This document shows positions 15,713 through 25,516 of a stretch of 64,000 nt of DNA, piece by piece. Position 1 is the first letter of the stretch, and each line of letters opens with the position of its first letter. The notes under the pieces were generated by a model. It saw only the letters and a program-made list of their open reading frames with translations, did not search any database and was not told the origin of the DNA. The DNA is from Stigmatella erecta (GTDB lineage Bacteria; Myxococcota; Myxococcia; Myxococcales; Myxococcaceae), in assembly GCF_900111745.1 (NCBI RefSeq), contig NZ_FOIJ01000001.1, positions 992,001 through 1,056,000 of the forward strand. The letters run 5' to 3'. The position numbers and the translations under genes were made by a program.

Positions 15713-17791
15713 CTAGTCCAGGGCATCCGGGCCCGGCTTGGGAGGCTTCCCTCCCTCCAGGCGAGGGAGCTCCGGCGTCTCCAGCTCCTCCAGGATGAGC
15801 CGATCGTAGGGGGCCTCGTCCCCCACCGGCAGCTCCTCGATGAAGCGGGACTGCCGGACGATGATGCGCGTGCCGTCCTGGGGGTTGGTCGTCAGCGGGT
15901 ACGTCAGCGCCAGCTCGTCCTTGGCCCGGGTCACCGCCACATAGAAGAGGCGCCGCTCCTCCTCCTCTTCCTCCGCGTCCCGGGTGGCATTCACCATGGG
16001 AAAGCGCCCCTCGGCCAGCCAGATGACGAACACCGCCCCCCACTCCAGCCCCTTGGCCTGGTGGACCGTGGACAGGGTGAGGAACTCGTCCGGCGCCTCC
16101 GTCTCCACGGTGTCCTCGGCGGCGAACTCGGACACCAGGGCGATCTCCGACAGGAACCGGGGCAGGTCCTCGAAGCGCCCGGCGTACTCCGCCAGCTGGC
16201 GGATGTCCTCCTCCCGGCGGCCGTCGGCCCCGAACTCGTCCCGGAGGTACTCCCCGTAGCCCCCCCGCAGCACGTCCTCGATGAGCTGGCCCGGCGTCCG
16301 GGCCGCGTCCTCCCGGGTGAGCCGGGTCATCAGCGCCGTGAAGCGGGCAAACCCCGCCGAGGCCCGCCGGGGCACCTGGGCGCGCACGTCCGGGTGGCTC
16401 AGCGCCTCCTTGAATGAAGGCGCCGAGGGCACCGCGCTCAGCGCGGTCCACAGGGCTTCCGCCGTGGCCTGCCCCACCCCGGAGACGAGCTTCACCACGC
16501 GCTTGAAGGCCAGCTCGTCTCCGGAATTGTGGACCAGCCGCAGGTGGGCGAGCACATCCTTGATGTGGGCCTGCTCGAAGAAGCGCACCCCCGAGCGCAC
16601 CCGGAAGGGGATGCCCCGCCGGGTCAGCTCGATCTGAAGCTCCAGGGAGTGGCTGTGGGCCCGGTAGAGCACCGCCATCTCCTCCAGCGGCAGGCCCTCC
16701 TCGCGCAGCTCCAGGACGCGCTGGGCGACGAAGGTGGCCTGCTCGTCCGCATCCCGGGTGGGCACCACCACCGGCGGAACCCCGGGCTGCCGCGAAGCGG
16801 TGAGCTGCTTGTGGAACTGGCGCTGGTTGAGGGTGATGGAGGCATTGGCCAGCGTGAGGATCTGCGGCGTGGAGCGGTAGTTGCGCGTGAGCGGGTACAC
16901 CCCACACCCCGGGTAGCGCTGCGGGAAATCGATGATGTTGGTGAAGTCCGCGCCCCGGAAGCTGTAGATGGACTGGCAGTCGTCCCCCACCACCGTCAGG
17001 TTCTTGCGCTCGCCCACGAGCAGGTCCACCAGGTCCCCCTGGAGGCGGTTGGTGTCCTGGTACTCGTCCACCAGCACGCACTGGAACCGCTCGGTGAGCT
17101 GGGTGCGCACCGGGGGGTGCTCGGCCAGCAGCCGCTTGAGGTGCAGCAGCAGGTCATCGAAGTCCATCAGGTTCATCTGCTGCTTGCGCTGCTGGAAGCG
17201 CTGCCCCACCGCCAGCACCTCCTCCGCCAGGGGCAGGAACTGCGGCCGGCGGTCCACCAGCACCTCCGCCAGGGACTTCTGCAGGTTGATGGCCGTGGAG
17301 ACGAGATCCAACACCACCTCGGCGCGCGGGAAGCGCCGCTCGCGGGAGACCTTGCGCTCGGCGACGCACGAGGCCATCAGGTCCCTCGCATCCTCCCGGT
17401 CCAGGACCGTGAAGGAGGGCGCGAAGCCCAGCGTGGGGGCGAACTGGCGCAGCAGGGCATGGGCCGCATGGTGGAAGGTGCCGCCCAGAATCCGGCGCAC
17501 GTCCACGAAGCCTCCGGCCAGCTCCTCCACCCGCCGGGTCATCTCCCGGGCCGCCTTGTTGGTGAAGGTGAGCAGCAGCATCCCCTCGGGCGGCACCCCG
17601 CGCTCCAGCAGCCGCGCCACCCGGAACGTCAGCGTGCGCGTCTTGCCCGTGCCCGCCCCGGCGATGACCAGCACCGGCCCGTCGCCCGCCTCGACCGCCC
17701 GGAGCTGCTCCTCGTTGAGGAGCGCCGCGTAGTCGATCTTCAGGCGGGGCTTGGCCTGGGTGACCTTGAGCGTGTAGGTGCGGGTGGCCAT
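15713..17791 (-). CDS. UvrD/PcrA/Rep-type superfamily 1 DNA helicase
   Basis: A 692-residue SF1A helicase. Visible motifs are Q motif LNEEQLRAV (25-33), Walker A GAGTGKT (45-51), Ia LTFTNKAAREM, II VLVDEYQDTN, III VVGDDCQSIYSFRGAD, IV LTRNYRST, V TVHQAKGLEW and VI FYVAVTRAKDEL. The N-terminal 20 residues precede the Q motif as a short extension. Length and motif order fit UvrD/PcrA/Rep 3'-5' helicases used in repair and replication-fork restart. The C-terminus is proline-rich (PPKPGPDALD) rather than the Tudor-like tail of PcrA. It is flanked upstream by a lipoprotein gene 49 bp away and downstream by the Hsp70-like gene. Confidence 0.92.
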   Translation of the reverse strand: MATRTYTLKVTQAKPRLKIDYAALLNEEQLRAVEAGDGPVLVIAGAGTGKTRTLTFRVARLLERGVPPEGMLLLTFTNKAAREMTRRVEELAGGFVDVRRILGGTFHHAAHALLRQFAPTLGFAPSFTVLDREDARDLMASCVAERKVSRERRFPRAEVVLDLVSTAINLQKSLAEVLVDRRPQFLPLAEEVLAVGQRFQQRKQQMNLMDFDDLLLHLKRLLAEHPPVRTQLTERFQCVLVDEYQDTNRLQGDLVDLLVGERKNLTVVGDDCQSIYSFRGADFTNIIDFPQRYPGCGVYPLTRNYRSTPQILTLANASITLNQRQFHKQLTASRQPGVPPVVVPTRDADEQATFVAQRVLELREEGLPLEEMAVLYRAHSHSLELQIELTRRGIPFRVRSGVRFFEQAHIKDVLAHLRLVHNSGDELAFKRVVKLVSGVGQATAEALWTALSAVPSAPSFKEALSHPDVRAQVPRRASAGFARFTALMTRLTREDAARTPGQLIEDVLRGGYGEYLRDEFGADGRREEDIRQLAEYAGRFEDLPRFLSEIALVSEFAAEDTVETEAPDEFLTLSTVHQAKGLEWGAVFVIWLAEGRFPMVNATRDAEEEEEERRLFYVAVTRAKDELALTYPLTTNPQDGTRIIVRQSRFIEELPVGDEAPYDRLILEELETPELPRLEGGKPPKPGPDALD

Positions 17792-17840
17792 GGGCCTGGA
17801 ACTCTAACCGTGCCCCCGGCCGCCGGCAGGGACAATCCGT

Positions 17841-19532
17841 TCAGTGCCCCGGGCGCTCCAGGGCAGCCAGGCGGGCGGCGGCCACGGCGCGGACCTCCGG
17901 CACCGGATCCCGCTCCTTCACCACGGCCAGCAGCTGGTGGGCCAGCTTCGGCAACTTCGTCCCCACCGCCTCCAGCGCCGCCGTGCGCTCCTTCACCGCG
18001 CTGTCCAGGCGCTCGCGCACCTGCCGGTCCCGGCACAGCCGCGCGTGGGGGTTGCGCTCGCGCAGCAGCAGCTCCGCGTCCGCCAGCCGGGCCTCCGACA
18101 GCCGCACCGCGTCCGCCGCCAGCAGGCCGAAGCCCTCCACGTCCTCGGGGAACTCCGTCGCCGTCTGGCGGATCTGGGCGATGACCCCCGCGGCGAACCG
18201 CGCGTTCTCCGCCGCCGCGCAGAGCTGCCGGGCCGAGGCCAGGGGAATGCCCCCCTCGGCGGACACCACCTCCTCGCGCGCCGCCCCGAGCGCCCACAGC
18301 GAGAGCTGCCGCGCCGCCACCGCCGCCGAGAAGGACTGGCGCCGCTCCTGGCGCAGCTGCACCCAGCGGCGCAGCACCACCGGATCCGGCGCCCCCGCGT
18401 CGAAGGCCCGCTGGTACTCGGTGGCCGCCTGCTCGAGCTGTCCCGTCAAGTCCAGCAAGGCCGCGATGGTGAGGTACACCTCCGCGCTGCTCGCCCGCTC
18501 GCGCAGGCCCTCCAGCCGCGAGGCCACCTCGTACCCGGCGACCTCCCGGGGCAGGGCCCGTAGCACGCTCTGGAGGCTCTCCAGCGCCCGCAGGCGGATG
18601 AGCGGGTTGCGCGCGGTCCGGAAGGCCGTCAAGAGCGGCTCCAGGGCCCGCACCGAGACGTGCTGGCCCAGCTCCTCCGCCGCCTCCCACCGGTCCAGGG
18701 GATCCGGCGCGCCCAGCGCCCGTTCGAGGTCTCCCAGCTCCCGGAGGTAGTACCCGGCCTGGACCGCCTGGGCCAGCGGCTCCCGGGACTCACACGCCTC
18801 GCGCTCGGCCCGCGCCCGGGCCATCCGCTGGGGCCAGTCCGGCAGCAGGGGCGCCAGCGGGTTCGTCTTCAGCCGCGCCTCCACCTCTTCCAGGAGCCCC
18901 GACACGAGCAGCCCTTCCATCTCCAGGCGCAAGAGCGCCACCTTGGCCTGCTCCCGGTGGCTGCCCGCCGGGAACTCCCTCAGGTACGCGAAGAGCTTGG
19001 CCGCCCCCGAGGCCCGTGCCTGCTCAAAGGCCTGCGCGTCCAGCCGGTCCTCGACCTCCAGCCGCCGGGGATCCCCCTCCGCGCCCTTCAGAAAGGACGA
19101 GAGCTGCCGCGTGTCCTGGGTCGAGGCCAGCTCCGCGCGCTCCGCCTCGCCCAGCAGCCGCTTCGCCTCCTCGCGCTGGGCGCCCTCCGGGTGGTCCGCC
19201 AGGAACTGCCGCCACCCCGCCACCGTGTCTGCCTCCTTCGCGGCGTTGAAGCGCAGCCCCTCCAGCAGCGCGCCCGCCGCCCGGGCCTGCGCCGCCTCCG
19301 GGTAGGCCTCCAGGAAGCGCTTGTAGGCCACCACCGTGTGAAGCTTCCGCGCCTCGGCGAACTCCAGCTCCTCGATGCGCACCTGCACCGCCTCGGCGAG
19401 CGTGTCCTTCGGATGCTCCCGGAGAAAGGCCCGGTAGGCCTCCACCGTGTCGGCCTCCTTGGCCCGCTGATAGGCTCCGGACGCACAGCTTGTGAGCAGC
19501 AGCAGGACCACCAGGGGCAAGAGCTTGGCCAT
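17841..19532 (-). CDS. Lipoprotein with tetratricopeptide/HEAT-like helical repeats
   Basis: A 563-residue lipoprotein. The start is set at ATG 19532 because it places a good signal peptide and lipobox (LLTSC, Cys16) at the N-terminus; the longer frame to 19715 lacks them. Four N-terminal repeats follow a 'AKEADTVEAYRAFLREHP' pattern (helical pairs, about 20-200), similar to the repeats of outer-membrane assembly or tol-pal-like lipoproteins. The remainder is helical with HEAT-like segments (RWEAAEELGQHVSVRALEPL...IRLRALESLQ, about 290-340) and a final EVRAVAAARLAAL repeat. It is probably a scaffold facing the periplasm. Same-strand spacing of 49 bp to the helicase gene suggests shared transcription, though functions differ. 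Confidence 0.75.
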   Translation of the reverse strand: MAKLLPLVVLLLLTSCASGAYQRAKEADTVEAYRAFLREHPKDTLAEAVQVRIEELEFAEARKLHTVVAYKRFLEAYPEAAQARAAGALLEGLRFNAAKEADTVAGWRQFLADHPEGAQREEAKRLLGEAERAELASTQDTRQLSSFLKGAEGDPRRLEVEDRLDAQAFEQARASGAAKLFAYLREFPAGSHREQAKVALLRLEMEGLLVSGLLEEVEARLKTNPLAPLLPDWPQRMARARAEREACESREPLAQAVQAGYYLRELGDLERALGAPDPLDRWEAAEELGQHVSVRALEPLLTAFRTARNPLIRLRALESLQSVLRALPREVAGYEVASRLEGLRERASSAEVYLTIAALLDLTGQLEQAATEYQRAFDAGAPDPVVLRRWVQLRQERRQSFSAAVAARQLSLWALGAAREEVVSAEGGIPLASARQLCAAAENARFAAGVIAQIRQTATEFPEDVEGFGLLAADAVRLSEARLADAELLLRERNPHARLCRDRQVRERLDSAVKERTAALEAVGTKLPKLAHQLLAVVKERDPVPEVRAVAAARLAALERPGH

Positions 19533-19662
19533 CGCCCCCACCCTTATCCCACCCGCCCGGCGAGGGAAAACCTGAGCACTGACGGACGGTTGCCTGGGTA
19601 GGTTTTTTGACGACAATGCCTCCCCCCGCGACCATGGGCCCCTGGATTCGCTGGGAGGTCCC

Positions 19663-20505
19663 ATGAGGCTCATCTCGCTGGTAGCGGGCATGCTGTGGAT
19701 GACGGGGTGTGCCACGGGCGGCCCGCTGGGCGGCCAGATGGCCTTCGAGGGGCTGCGCTACCGCCCCCTCACCCCCTCTGCGGCGCCCCGCGACATTCCC
19801 GAGGAGGTGGAGCCCTCGGAGCCCGCCCTGGCCCAGGCACCCGCGGCGGAGTCCCCGCGCGCCCCCGCTTCCGCCCCCAAGCCCGCCCCCCGCGGGGCCC
19901 GGACCCCCTCGAAGAAGAAGGCCGCCTCCGCCAGCCCCCGCGGAGCGGCCTCGGCCCGGGAGACGGTGCTCGCCACGGCCCGGGGGTTGGTGGGCCAATC
20001 GAAGGTGACGGTGAAGGGCCGCCCCTACCCGGCCGACTGCACCGGCCTCGTCGAGGCCGCCTACGCCTCGGCGGGCATCTCGCTCCGGGGCAGCTCGAAG
20101 TCAGGGGACAACGGCGTCACCGCGCTCTACCGGTACGCCCAGGCCCAGGGCGGGGTGTACACCCGCGGCACGCCCACCCCCGGGGACATCGTCTTCTTCC
20201 GGGAGACGTACGACCAAAACCGCGATGGGCGGCGCAATGACGGGCTCACCCACGTGGGGCTGGTGGACAAGGTGGCGGCCGATGGCACCGTCACCGTCAT
20301 CCACCGCGTCCAGCGGGGCGTGGTCCGCTACCGCATGAACCTGGCCCGCCCGGGCGCCGCCAAGGATCCCCGCAGCGGCCAGGTCATCAACGACACGCTG
20401 CGGGCGCCCAGCTCCGGGAGGCCCTTTGCCCTCACCGGACAGCTCTTCTCCGCCTACGCCACCGTGCTGCCTGCTCCCGCGCCGGTGGCCGTGGCCAGCC
20501 GCTAA
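19663..20505 (+). CDS. NlpC/P60-type (CHAP-like) cell-wall peptidase lipoprotein
   Basis: A 280-residue lipoprotein with lipobox MTGC (Cys16). A disordered Ala/Pro/Lys-rich linker (about 35-100) precedes a cysteine peptidase domain (about 105-235). The catalytic Cys is in YPADCTGLVEAAYASAGI, the His in GLTHVGLVD, and the family's 'PGDIVFF' turn lies between them. NlpC/P60 enzymes cleave peptidoglycan stem peptides or related amide bonds in the envelope. The gene is divergent from the lipoprotein at 19532 and ends directly against the convergent GT2 gene (20506). Confidence 0.8.
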   Translation: MRLISLVAGMLWMTGCATGGPLGGQMAFEGLRYRPLTPSAAPRDIPEEVEPSEPALAQAPAAESPRAPASAPKPAPRGARTPSKKKAASASPRGAASARETVLATARGLVGQSKVTVKGRPYPADCTGLVEAAYASAGISLRGSSKSGDNGVTALYRYAQAQGGVYTRGTPTPGDIVFFRETYDQNRDGRRNDGLTHVGLVDKVAADGTVTVIHRVQRGVVRYRMNLARPGAAKDPRSGQVINDTLRAPSSGRPFALTGQLFSAYATVLPAPAPVAVASR

Positions 20506-21687
20506 TCAGGACGAGGCGCGCGCGGTGCGATCCCACGCGGCCTTCTGCGCGTTGCGCAGGAACCGCCAGAAGCCCACCACGATGGCCAGGTTCATCGTCA
20601 CGAAGTAGTACGCCACCGAGGCGATGCGCTTGCCCGTGCCCTTCAGCACCCCGGCCTTGCCCAGGTACGCCAGCGCGTAGAACAGCGCCTGGAAGAAGAG
20701 CGTGAACTGGTAGAAGAGGCTGTCCATCAGGAAGAGGTTCGCCAGCAGCGCCACCGCCATCAGCGCCGGCGCGCACCAGCGCAGGAGCTTGTGCGACCAG
20801 AAGGCGAACGCCGGGAAGCCCGCGGTGGGCAGCAGCAGCCCCGGCACCATCTTCAGGCTCTGGAAGTTCCCGGCCGCGATGCGCGCCCGGCGGCCGAACT
20901 CCTTGCCGTAGTCCTCCGTCGTCTCCTCGTGGGCCACCGCCCCGGCCTCGTAGACGACCTTGTAGCCGTTCTCCAGGATGCGCAGCGGGATGACGAAGTC
21001 GTCCACGATGGTGGACGGCGGCAGCTGCGTGAAGAGCGTCCGGCGGATGGCGTACAGCCCGCCGTTGGCCCCCACCACCGCGCCGCGCTTGCCCTCGTAG
21101 AACTTGATGAACGACTCGTAGTTCCAGTAGGCGCTCTCCTCGTAGTCCTGCTTCGTCGGGTTGTAGAGCCGCAGCTTGCCGCAGACGGCGCCTACCTCCG
21201 GGTCGTCGAAGTGGCGCACCAGCGCCTCGACGGCGCCCGGCTCGATCATCGTGTTGGCGTCCGACAGGACGATGATGTCCCCCTTGGCCATGGGGATGCA
21301 GCGGTTGAGCACCGTCGTCTTGCCGGCGCGGGGCGCGGGTGACAGCCGCACGCGCGGATCCGTGCACTGGCGCACCAGCTCGTCCGTGCCGTCCGAGGAG
21401 CCGTCCGAGCCGATCAGCACCTCGAACCGGTCCTCCGGGTACTTCAGCGCGAAGCTGTTCTGCAGCTTCTGCTGAATGCAGCTCGCCTCGTTGTAGGCCG
21501 CCACCACGAGGCTCACCGACGGCTGAGGCCCCGAGGACCGCTCCCGCCGCCGGTTGGAGCCTGTCCGCATGAACCGGATGGACTGAAAGACCTGGGCCAT
21601 CCCATCCATGGCGCACAGGATGAGTGGGTAGAAAAAATATGTGTGCAACAGCAGCAGGGCGGCACACCAGAAAAGACCTTCCGCCAT
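20506..21687 (-). CDS. Membrane glycosyltransferase family 2
   Basis: A 393-residue enzyme starting at ATG 21687, with GGAGGCAAGG upstream. An N-terminal membrane helix (LFWCAALLLLHTYFFYPLIL) leads to a GT2 domain with VAAYNEA, GSDGSSDGTDE, LSDANTMIEP (DxN/DxD type) and the acceptor-side VDDFVIPLRI. Three or four C-terminal membrane helices follow (about 285-375). The QxxRW motif of processive synthases is replaced by GRRARIAAGN, as in many IcaA-related or undecaprenyl-linked transferases of envelope glycan synthesis. Sugar and product are not deducible. No partner polysaccharide genes are adjacent, so this is a separate system from that at 2.7-6.9 kb. Confidence 0.83.
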   Translation of the reverse strand: MAEGLFWCAALLLLHTYFFYPLILCAMDGMAQVFQSIRFMRTGSNRRRERSSGPQPSVSLVVAAYNEASCIQQKLQNSFALKYPEDRFEVLIGSDGSSDGTDELVRQCTDPRVRLSPAPRAGKTTVLNRCIPMAKGDIIVLSDANTMIEPGAVEALVRHFDDPEVGAVCGKLRLYNPTKQDYEESAYWNYESFIKFYEGKRGAVVGANGGLYAIRRTLFTQLPPSTIVDDFVIPLRILENGYKVVYEAGAVAHEETTEDYGKEFGRRARIAAGNFQSLKMVPGLLLPTAGFPAFAFWSHKLLRWCAPALMAVALLANLFLMDSLFYQFTLFFQALFYALAYLGKAGVLKGTGKRIASVAYYFVTMNLAIVVGFWRFLRNAQKAAWDRTARASS

Positions 21688-21851
21688 CACCTTGCCTCCA
21701 TGAGCTGGGCCTTGAACCCGACCCGGAGGTAGCAAGGGATGTGCCGAGCCCCAGACGCCGGGGCCGCTCGGAGAGGCCTCCTCTCAAAGCTTGAGAAGGC
21801 GTGTGACTCTGAACTTCTTCCAGCCCCTGCTGCCGGGAGGCTGAAACCGCG

Positions 21852-23732
21852 TCAGGGCGCCGGGGCGGCTTCCTGGGCGGAGGCAGCCCAGCCCCGGAGC
21901 TTGCGAGCAAGCGTGTGGTTCGGGTTGAGCGCCACCACGGCATCGAGCAGGGCCTTGGCCGCCGAGGGGTCCCCCTCCCGCAGGGAGATGCGCGCCTCCA
22001 GGACATAGACGCGCAGGAAGGTGCTGTCGCGGCCCCGGACCCGCGTCAGCTCATCCGACACCCTCGCCAGCGCCTCCAGGGACACGCGGGCATGAAGGCC
22101 ATGCTCGGCGGCCGCCACGGCACTCCAGTGCGGCGGGTTCTCCACCTTGCGAAACCGCTCGGCCATCGCCAGCCCCACGGGGGTGCCCATCACACCGCCC
22201 TGGAGCGCCTGCGCCTTCAGCCGTGCCAGCACATCGGCGGCAGGCTCCGTCTCGGGGGCCTTCCGGATGACGGCGAAGGCCTCCTCCAGCTGCTTGGTCA
22301 GCTCCGCCACGGAGGCCTCCAGCGGGGCCCGCTGCTTGCGCAGCCCGTCCAGCTCCTCCCGCTGCGCGTTGACCCGGCTGCTCCAGTCCGGCCGGGACTT
22401 CTCCTTCTCCATCACGAAGAGAACCCGGCGCAGCCGCGTCTCCTCGTTTCCGAGCCACTCCAGCTCGGTCTTCGCATCGTCCAGGCGCAAGGCGAGCACG
22501 GCCACCAGCTCCGCCTGGGCCTCCGTGTACTTCGGATAGCGGCCCACCAGCTCGCGCAACCGCTCGGTGGCCTGGGAGAGCGAGGCCGGGTCATCGCGCC
22601 GCAGCAGGAGCACCGCCTCGTCCTTGACGCTCACCGCTTCGGAAGGCAACTCCGACGCCCGGTTGCGCCAGGCGGGATAGGTCAGCCAGGCCGTCAGGCC
22701 GAGCACCACCGCGGCGACCACGGCAATCAGGAGCCGCTCCCGCCCGCCGCCCGCTTCCACGGCCTCCCGCGAGGCTCCCCCTCCCGGCGGCCGGCTGGGG
22801 GTCAGCAGCTCGGGAGGAAGCTCCAGCGCCGCGCTCCGGTGCGGCGCCGCGGGGGGACCTCCCCAGGCGCCCGCGGGCTCTGGGGGCAGCGAGGGCCGCG
22901 ACTCCCCACCCGTCTCCGGCGTGCTCCAGGGCACCTCGGCCGTGGCCCGCTTGTCACGCATTCCCGGAGGAAGGGACTTGTCCGCCTCTTGGGGGCCACG
23001 GGCCGTCCCCGCCGCCTTCTCCGCGGCCCGGAGCTGCGCCACGCCAAAGGCCTGGGTCGCACTGGGGGAAGACGCCTGGGGAATCGAGGCCGCACCAAAC
23101 GCCTGGGTCGCGCTGGGAGCAGGCGCCTGGGGAATCGAGGCCGCGCCAAAGGCCTGGGTCGCACTGGGGGAAGGCGCCTGGGGAATCGAGGCCGCGCCAA
23201 ACGCCTGGGTCGTGCTGGGAGCAGGCGCCCGGGGAAGGGAGGCCGCGCCAAACGCCTGGGTCGTGCTGGGAGCAGGCGCCCGGGGAAGGGAGGCCGCGCC
23301 AAACGCCTGGGTCGTCTCGGCGGAGGGGCGGGCCGGCGGCACGCCGAAAGCCTGCGTCTTGTTCAGCGCGGACGGGGTGGCCTGCGGGGGCAAGGTCCCG
23401 AAAGCGGGGGTCTTCTCCCCTTCCTCCGGCTCGCCCTGGACCGCGGTGCCATACACCGGCGTCACATCCTCCTGGGGCGCCGCCGCGCCGGCCGCGGGCC
23501 TCGCGGGAGGGGCGCCGAAGAGCAACGTGCTGTTGAGCACCGACGGTGGGACTCCTCCCGTGGCCTTGGGCCCGGCGGGGCTGGCCGGCTGGCCCGGGAG
23601 CAGGATCTGACCCGAGGGGGTCGCCGTGAAGACAAAGCTGCACCGCGTGCACTGCACCGATGCCCCGGACGGCGGCAACAGCCGCGGGTCGAGGTCATAC
23701 CGCATCGAGCATTGAGGGCAGGCGATCTGCAC
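21852..23732 (-). CDS. MJ0042-type zinc-ribbon protein with repeat linker, membrane helix and helical domain
   Basis: A 626-residue protein. An N-terminal MJ0042 zinc ribbon uses Cys5/Cys8 and Cys28/Cys31 (CPQC...CTRC). A long low-complexity region (about 45-320) contains five 17-residue repeats of TTQAFGAASLPRAPAPS and a partial sixth (140-234). A membrane helix (about 333-352, LIAVVAAVVLGLTAWLTYPAW) divides it from a C-terminal helical domain (about 360-626) with coiled-coil (RLRRVLFVMEKEKSR...LDGLRKQRAPLEASVAELTKQLEEAF) and TPR-like segments. This domain order is common in myxobacterial proteins of unknown role. The zinc ribbon would be cytoplasmic and the helical domain periplasmic. It is 9 bp downstream of the comEA-like gene. 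Confidence 0.78.
   Translation of the reverse strand: MQIACPQCSMRYDLDPRLLPPSGASVQCTRCSFVFTATPSGQILLPGQPASPAGPKATGGVPPSVLNSTLLFGAPPARPAAGAAAPQEDVTPVYGTAVQGEPEEGEKTPAFGTLPPQATPSALNKTQAFGVPPARPSAETTQAFGAASLPRAPAPSTTQAFGAASLPRAPAPSTTQAFGAASIPQAPSPSATQAFGAASIPQAPAPSATQAFGAASIPQASSPSATQAFGVAQLRAAEKAAGTARGPQEADKSLPPGMRDKRATAEVPWSTPETGGESRPSLPPEPAGAWGGPPAAPHRSAALELPPELLTPSRPPGGGASREAVEAGGGRERLLIAVVAAVVLGLTAWLTYPAWRNRASELPSEAVSVKDEAVLLLRRDDPASLSQATERLRELVGRYPKYTEAQAELVAVLALRLDDAKTELEWLGNEETRLRRVLFVMEKEKSRPDWSSRVNAQREELDGLRKQRAPLEASVAELTKQLEEAFAVIRKAPETEPAADVLARLKAQALQGGVMGTPVGLAMAERFRKVENPPHWSAVAAAEHGLHARVSLEALARVSDELTRVRGRDSTFLRVYVLEARISLREGDPSAAKALLDAVVALNPNHTLARKLRGWAASAQEAAPAP
23031..23315. repeat. 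51-bp tandem repeats inside the zinc-ribbon gene
   Basis: Five copies of a 51-bp unit plus a partial copy encode 17-residue repeats (TQAFGAAS[LI]P[RQ]AP[AS]PS[TA]). Copies differ by a few codons and keep the reading frame, so copy number can change without breaking the protein. Confidence 0.85.
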
Positions 23733-23741
23733 CCTGCGTGC

Positions 23742-24158
23742 TTACCACACACCTTCCGGGGGTGGCGCCTCTCGTAGCTCCGTGGTTGCCCGGAGGGTCT
23801 CCAGCTTGCCAGGACCCACGCCCGAGACGGCGTCCACCTCGTCCCAGCTCTGGAAGCGGCCCTGGGCCTCGCGCGCCTCCACCAGCTTGCGCGCCAGGGA
23901 ACGTCCAACCCCCGACACCTGGGCCAGCTCCGCCTCCGAGGCCGTGTTGAGATCCAGCTTCAAGCCCAGCGCCACCGCCTGGGCCCCCGTGGGGACGGCG
24001 CCCTCGCCACACCGGGCCACACCCCCGGCCATCCGGACGGCGGCGGGCTCACAGTCCAGCGCGGGCGAGGCGCTCGGCCACTGCCACCGCGCCAGGCCTC
24101 CCAGCACGAGCAACCCCAGCGTGGCGGCGGCGAGCGAGCCCGTGCGGTTCACACTCAC
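23742..24158 (-). CDS. comEA: ComEA-like helix-hairpin-helix protein
   Basis: A 138-residue protein. An N-terminal signal anchor ([14 protein letters not shown], about 11-24) is followed by a helix-hairpin-helix DNA-binding domain (about 66-130): [29 protein letters not shown] and the second hairpin [13 protein letters not shown]. ComEA proteins bind DNA on the outer face of the inner membrane during uptake. The GTG start at 24158 overlaps the stop codon of the aspartate kinase gene (GTGA), so translation is coupled. No other competence genes are adjacent, so a role in DNA uptake is inferred from the family only. Confidence 0.82.
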   Translation of the reverse strand: MSVNRTGSLAAATLGLLVLGGLARWQWPSASPALDCEPAAVRMAGGVARCGEGAVPTGAQAVALGLKLDLNTASEAELAQVSGVGRSLARKLVEAREAQGRFQSWDEVDAVSGVGPGKLETLRATTELREAPPPEGVW

Positions 24159-25411
24159 CTCTTGAGGGAGACGACCTCGGACTCCGGCGCCGCCTCCTGC
24201 TTGTCCAGGCCGAACGCGGTGTGCAGCGAGCGCACCGCCAGCTCCGTGTAGTTGGAGTGGATGACGCAGGAGACCTTGATCTCCGAGGTGGAGATCATCT
24301 GCACGTTGACGCCGGCGCCGGCGAGCACCGTGAACATCTTCGCCGCCACGCCCGAGTGGTTGCGCATGCCCACGCCGACGATGGACACCTTGGAGACCTG
24401 ATCATCGGTCTCCACGCCCTCGGCCTTGACGGCCTTGGCGATCTTCTTCACCACGTCCTTGGCCTTGGCGAGGTCCGCCTTGCCCACGGTGAAGGTGACG
24501 TCCGTGCGGCCGTCCTTGGAGACGTTCTGGACGATGAGGTCCACGACGATGCTCTGCTCGTCGAGCGCCCCGAAGATCTTCGCCGCCACGCCCGGAACGT
24601 CCGGCACGCCCCGGATGGCGATCTTCGACTCGTTCTTGTCGTAGGCGATACCACTGACCAGCACGTCTTCCATCGCAGCGTCCTCCTCACACACCAGCGT
24701 GCCGGGATCGTCCGTGAACGAGGACTTCACCCAGAGCGGCACCTTGTACTTCATCGCGAACTCGACCGAACGGATCTGCAGCACCTTGGCGCCCACGCTG
24801 GCCAGCTCCAGCATCTCCTCGTAGGAGATGCGCTCGAGCTTGCGCGCTGCGGGGACCATGTTGGGGTCGGTGGTGTAGACGCCGTCCACGTCCGTGTAAA
24901 TCTCGCAGGCATCCGCCTTGAGCGCGGCCGCCAGCGCCACCGCCGTGGTGTCCGAGCCGCCCCGGCCCAGCGTGGTGACGTTGCCGTGCTCGTCCTGGCC
25001 CTGGAAGCCCGCCACCACGACGATGTTCTTCTTCTTCAGCGCATCGACGATGCGCTCCGCGTCGATGCTCTTGATACGGGCCTTGGAGAAGGTGCTGTCG
25101 GTGGTGATGCGCACCTGGTGCCCCAGGAAGCTCACCGCCTTGCGCTTCTGGGCCTGGATGGCCAGCGCCACCAGCCCGATGGAGACCTGCTCCCCGGTGG
25201 CCACCACCACGTCCTGCTCGCGCTCGTTGGGCCGGTCGGTGATCTGCGACACGAGCTTGAGCAGCCGGTTGGTCTCTCCGGACATCGCGGAGACCACCAC
25301 CACCACGTCATGCCCGGCTTTCTGGGCCGCGATGCAACGCTTCGCCACGTTCTTGATGCGCTCGGTGTCGCCCACCGAGGTGCCGCCATACTTCTGGACG
25401 ATGAGTGCCAA
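24155..25411 (-). CDS. lysC: Aspartate kinase
   Basis: A 418-residue enzyme for the first step of Lys/Thr/Met synthesis (aspartate to aspartyl phosphate). The start is taken as TTG at 25411, giving [15 protein letters not shown]; the upstream ATG at 25459 adds an unlikely leader, and GGAAGGGG lies upstream of the TTG. The catalytic domain shows [29 protein letters not shown] and the [11 protein letters not shown] loop. Two C-terminal ACT domains follow ([16 protein letters not shown] and [18 protein letters not shown]), typical of feedback-inhibited aspartokinases. It is divergent from hutH with 105 bp between. Confidence 0.92.
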   Translation of the reverse strand: MALIVQKYGGTSVGDTERIKNVAKRCIAAQKAGHDVVVVVSAMSGETNRLLKLVSQITDRPNEREQDVVVATGEQVSIGLVALAIQAQKRKAVSFLGHQVRITTDSTFSKARIKSIDAERIVDALKKKNIVVVAGFQGQDEHGNVTTLGRGGSDTTAVALAAALKADACEIYTDVDGVYTTDPNMVPAARKLERISYEEMLELASVGAKVLQIRSVEFAMKYKVPLWVKSSFTDDPGTLVCEEDAAMEDVLVSGIAYDKNESKIAIRGVPDVPGVAAKIFGALDEQSIVVDLIVQNVSKDGRTDVTFTVGKADLAKAKDVVKKIAKAVKAEGVETDDQVSKVSIVGVGMRNHSGVAAKMFTVLAGAGVNVQMISTSEIKVSCVIHSNYTELAVRSLHTAFGLDKQEAAPESEVVSLKR

Positions 25412-25516
25412 GGCGCTTGTGCCCCTTCCTGCTTGACGCGCGGACCCTATTGGGCGCATCCCCCGCGTGTCAAAGCCCGTCGTTGCCTATCAGTACCGTG
25501 AATCCTTGGAGCGCCT

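Noticed and set aside
13951-15798. 615-residue plus-strand open frame opposite the Hsp70 gene
   Set aside because: Antisense shadow; the minus strand carries all Hsp70 motifs.
23031-23315. CRISPR-like array
   Set aside because: The 51-bp units are directly adjacent without spacers and encode in-frame protein repeats.
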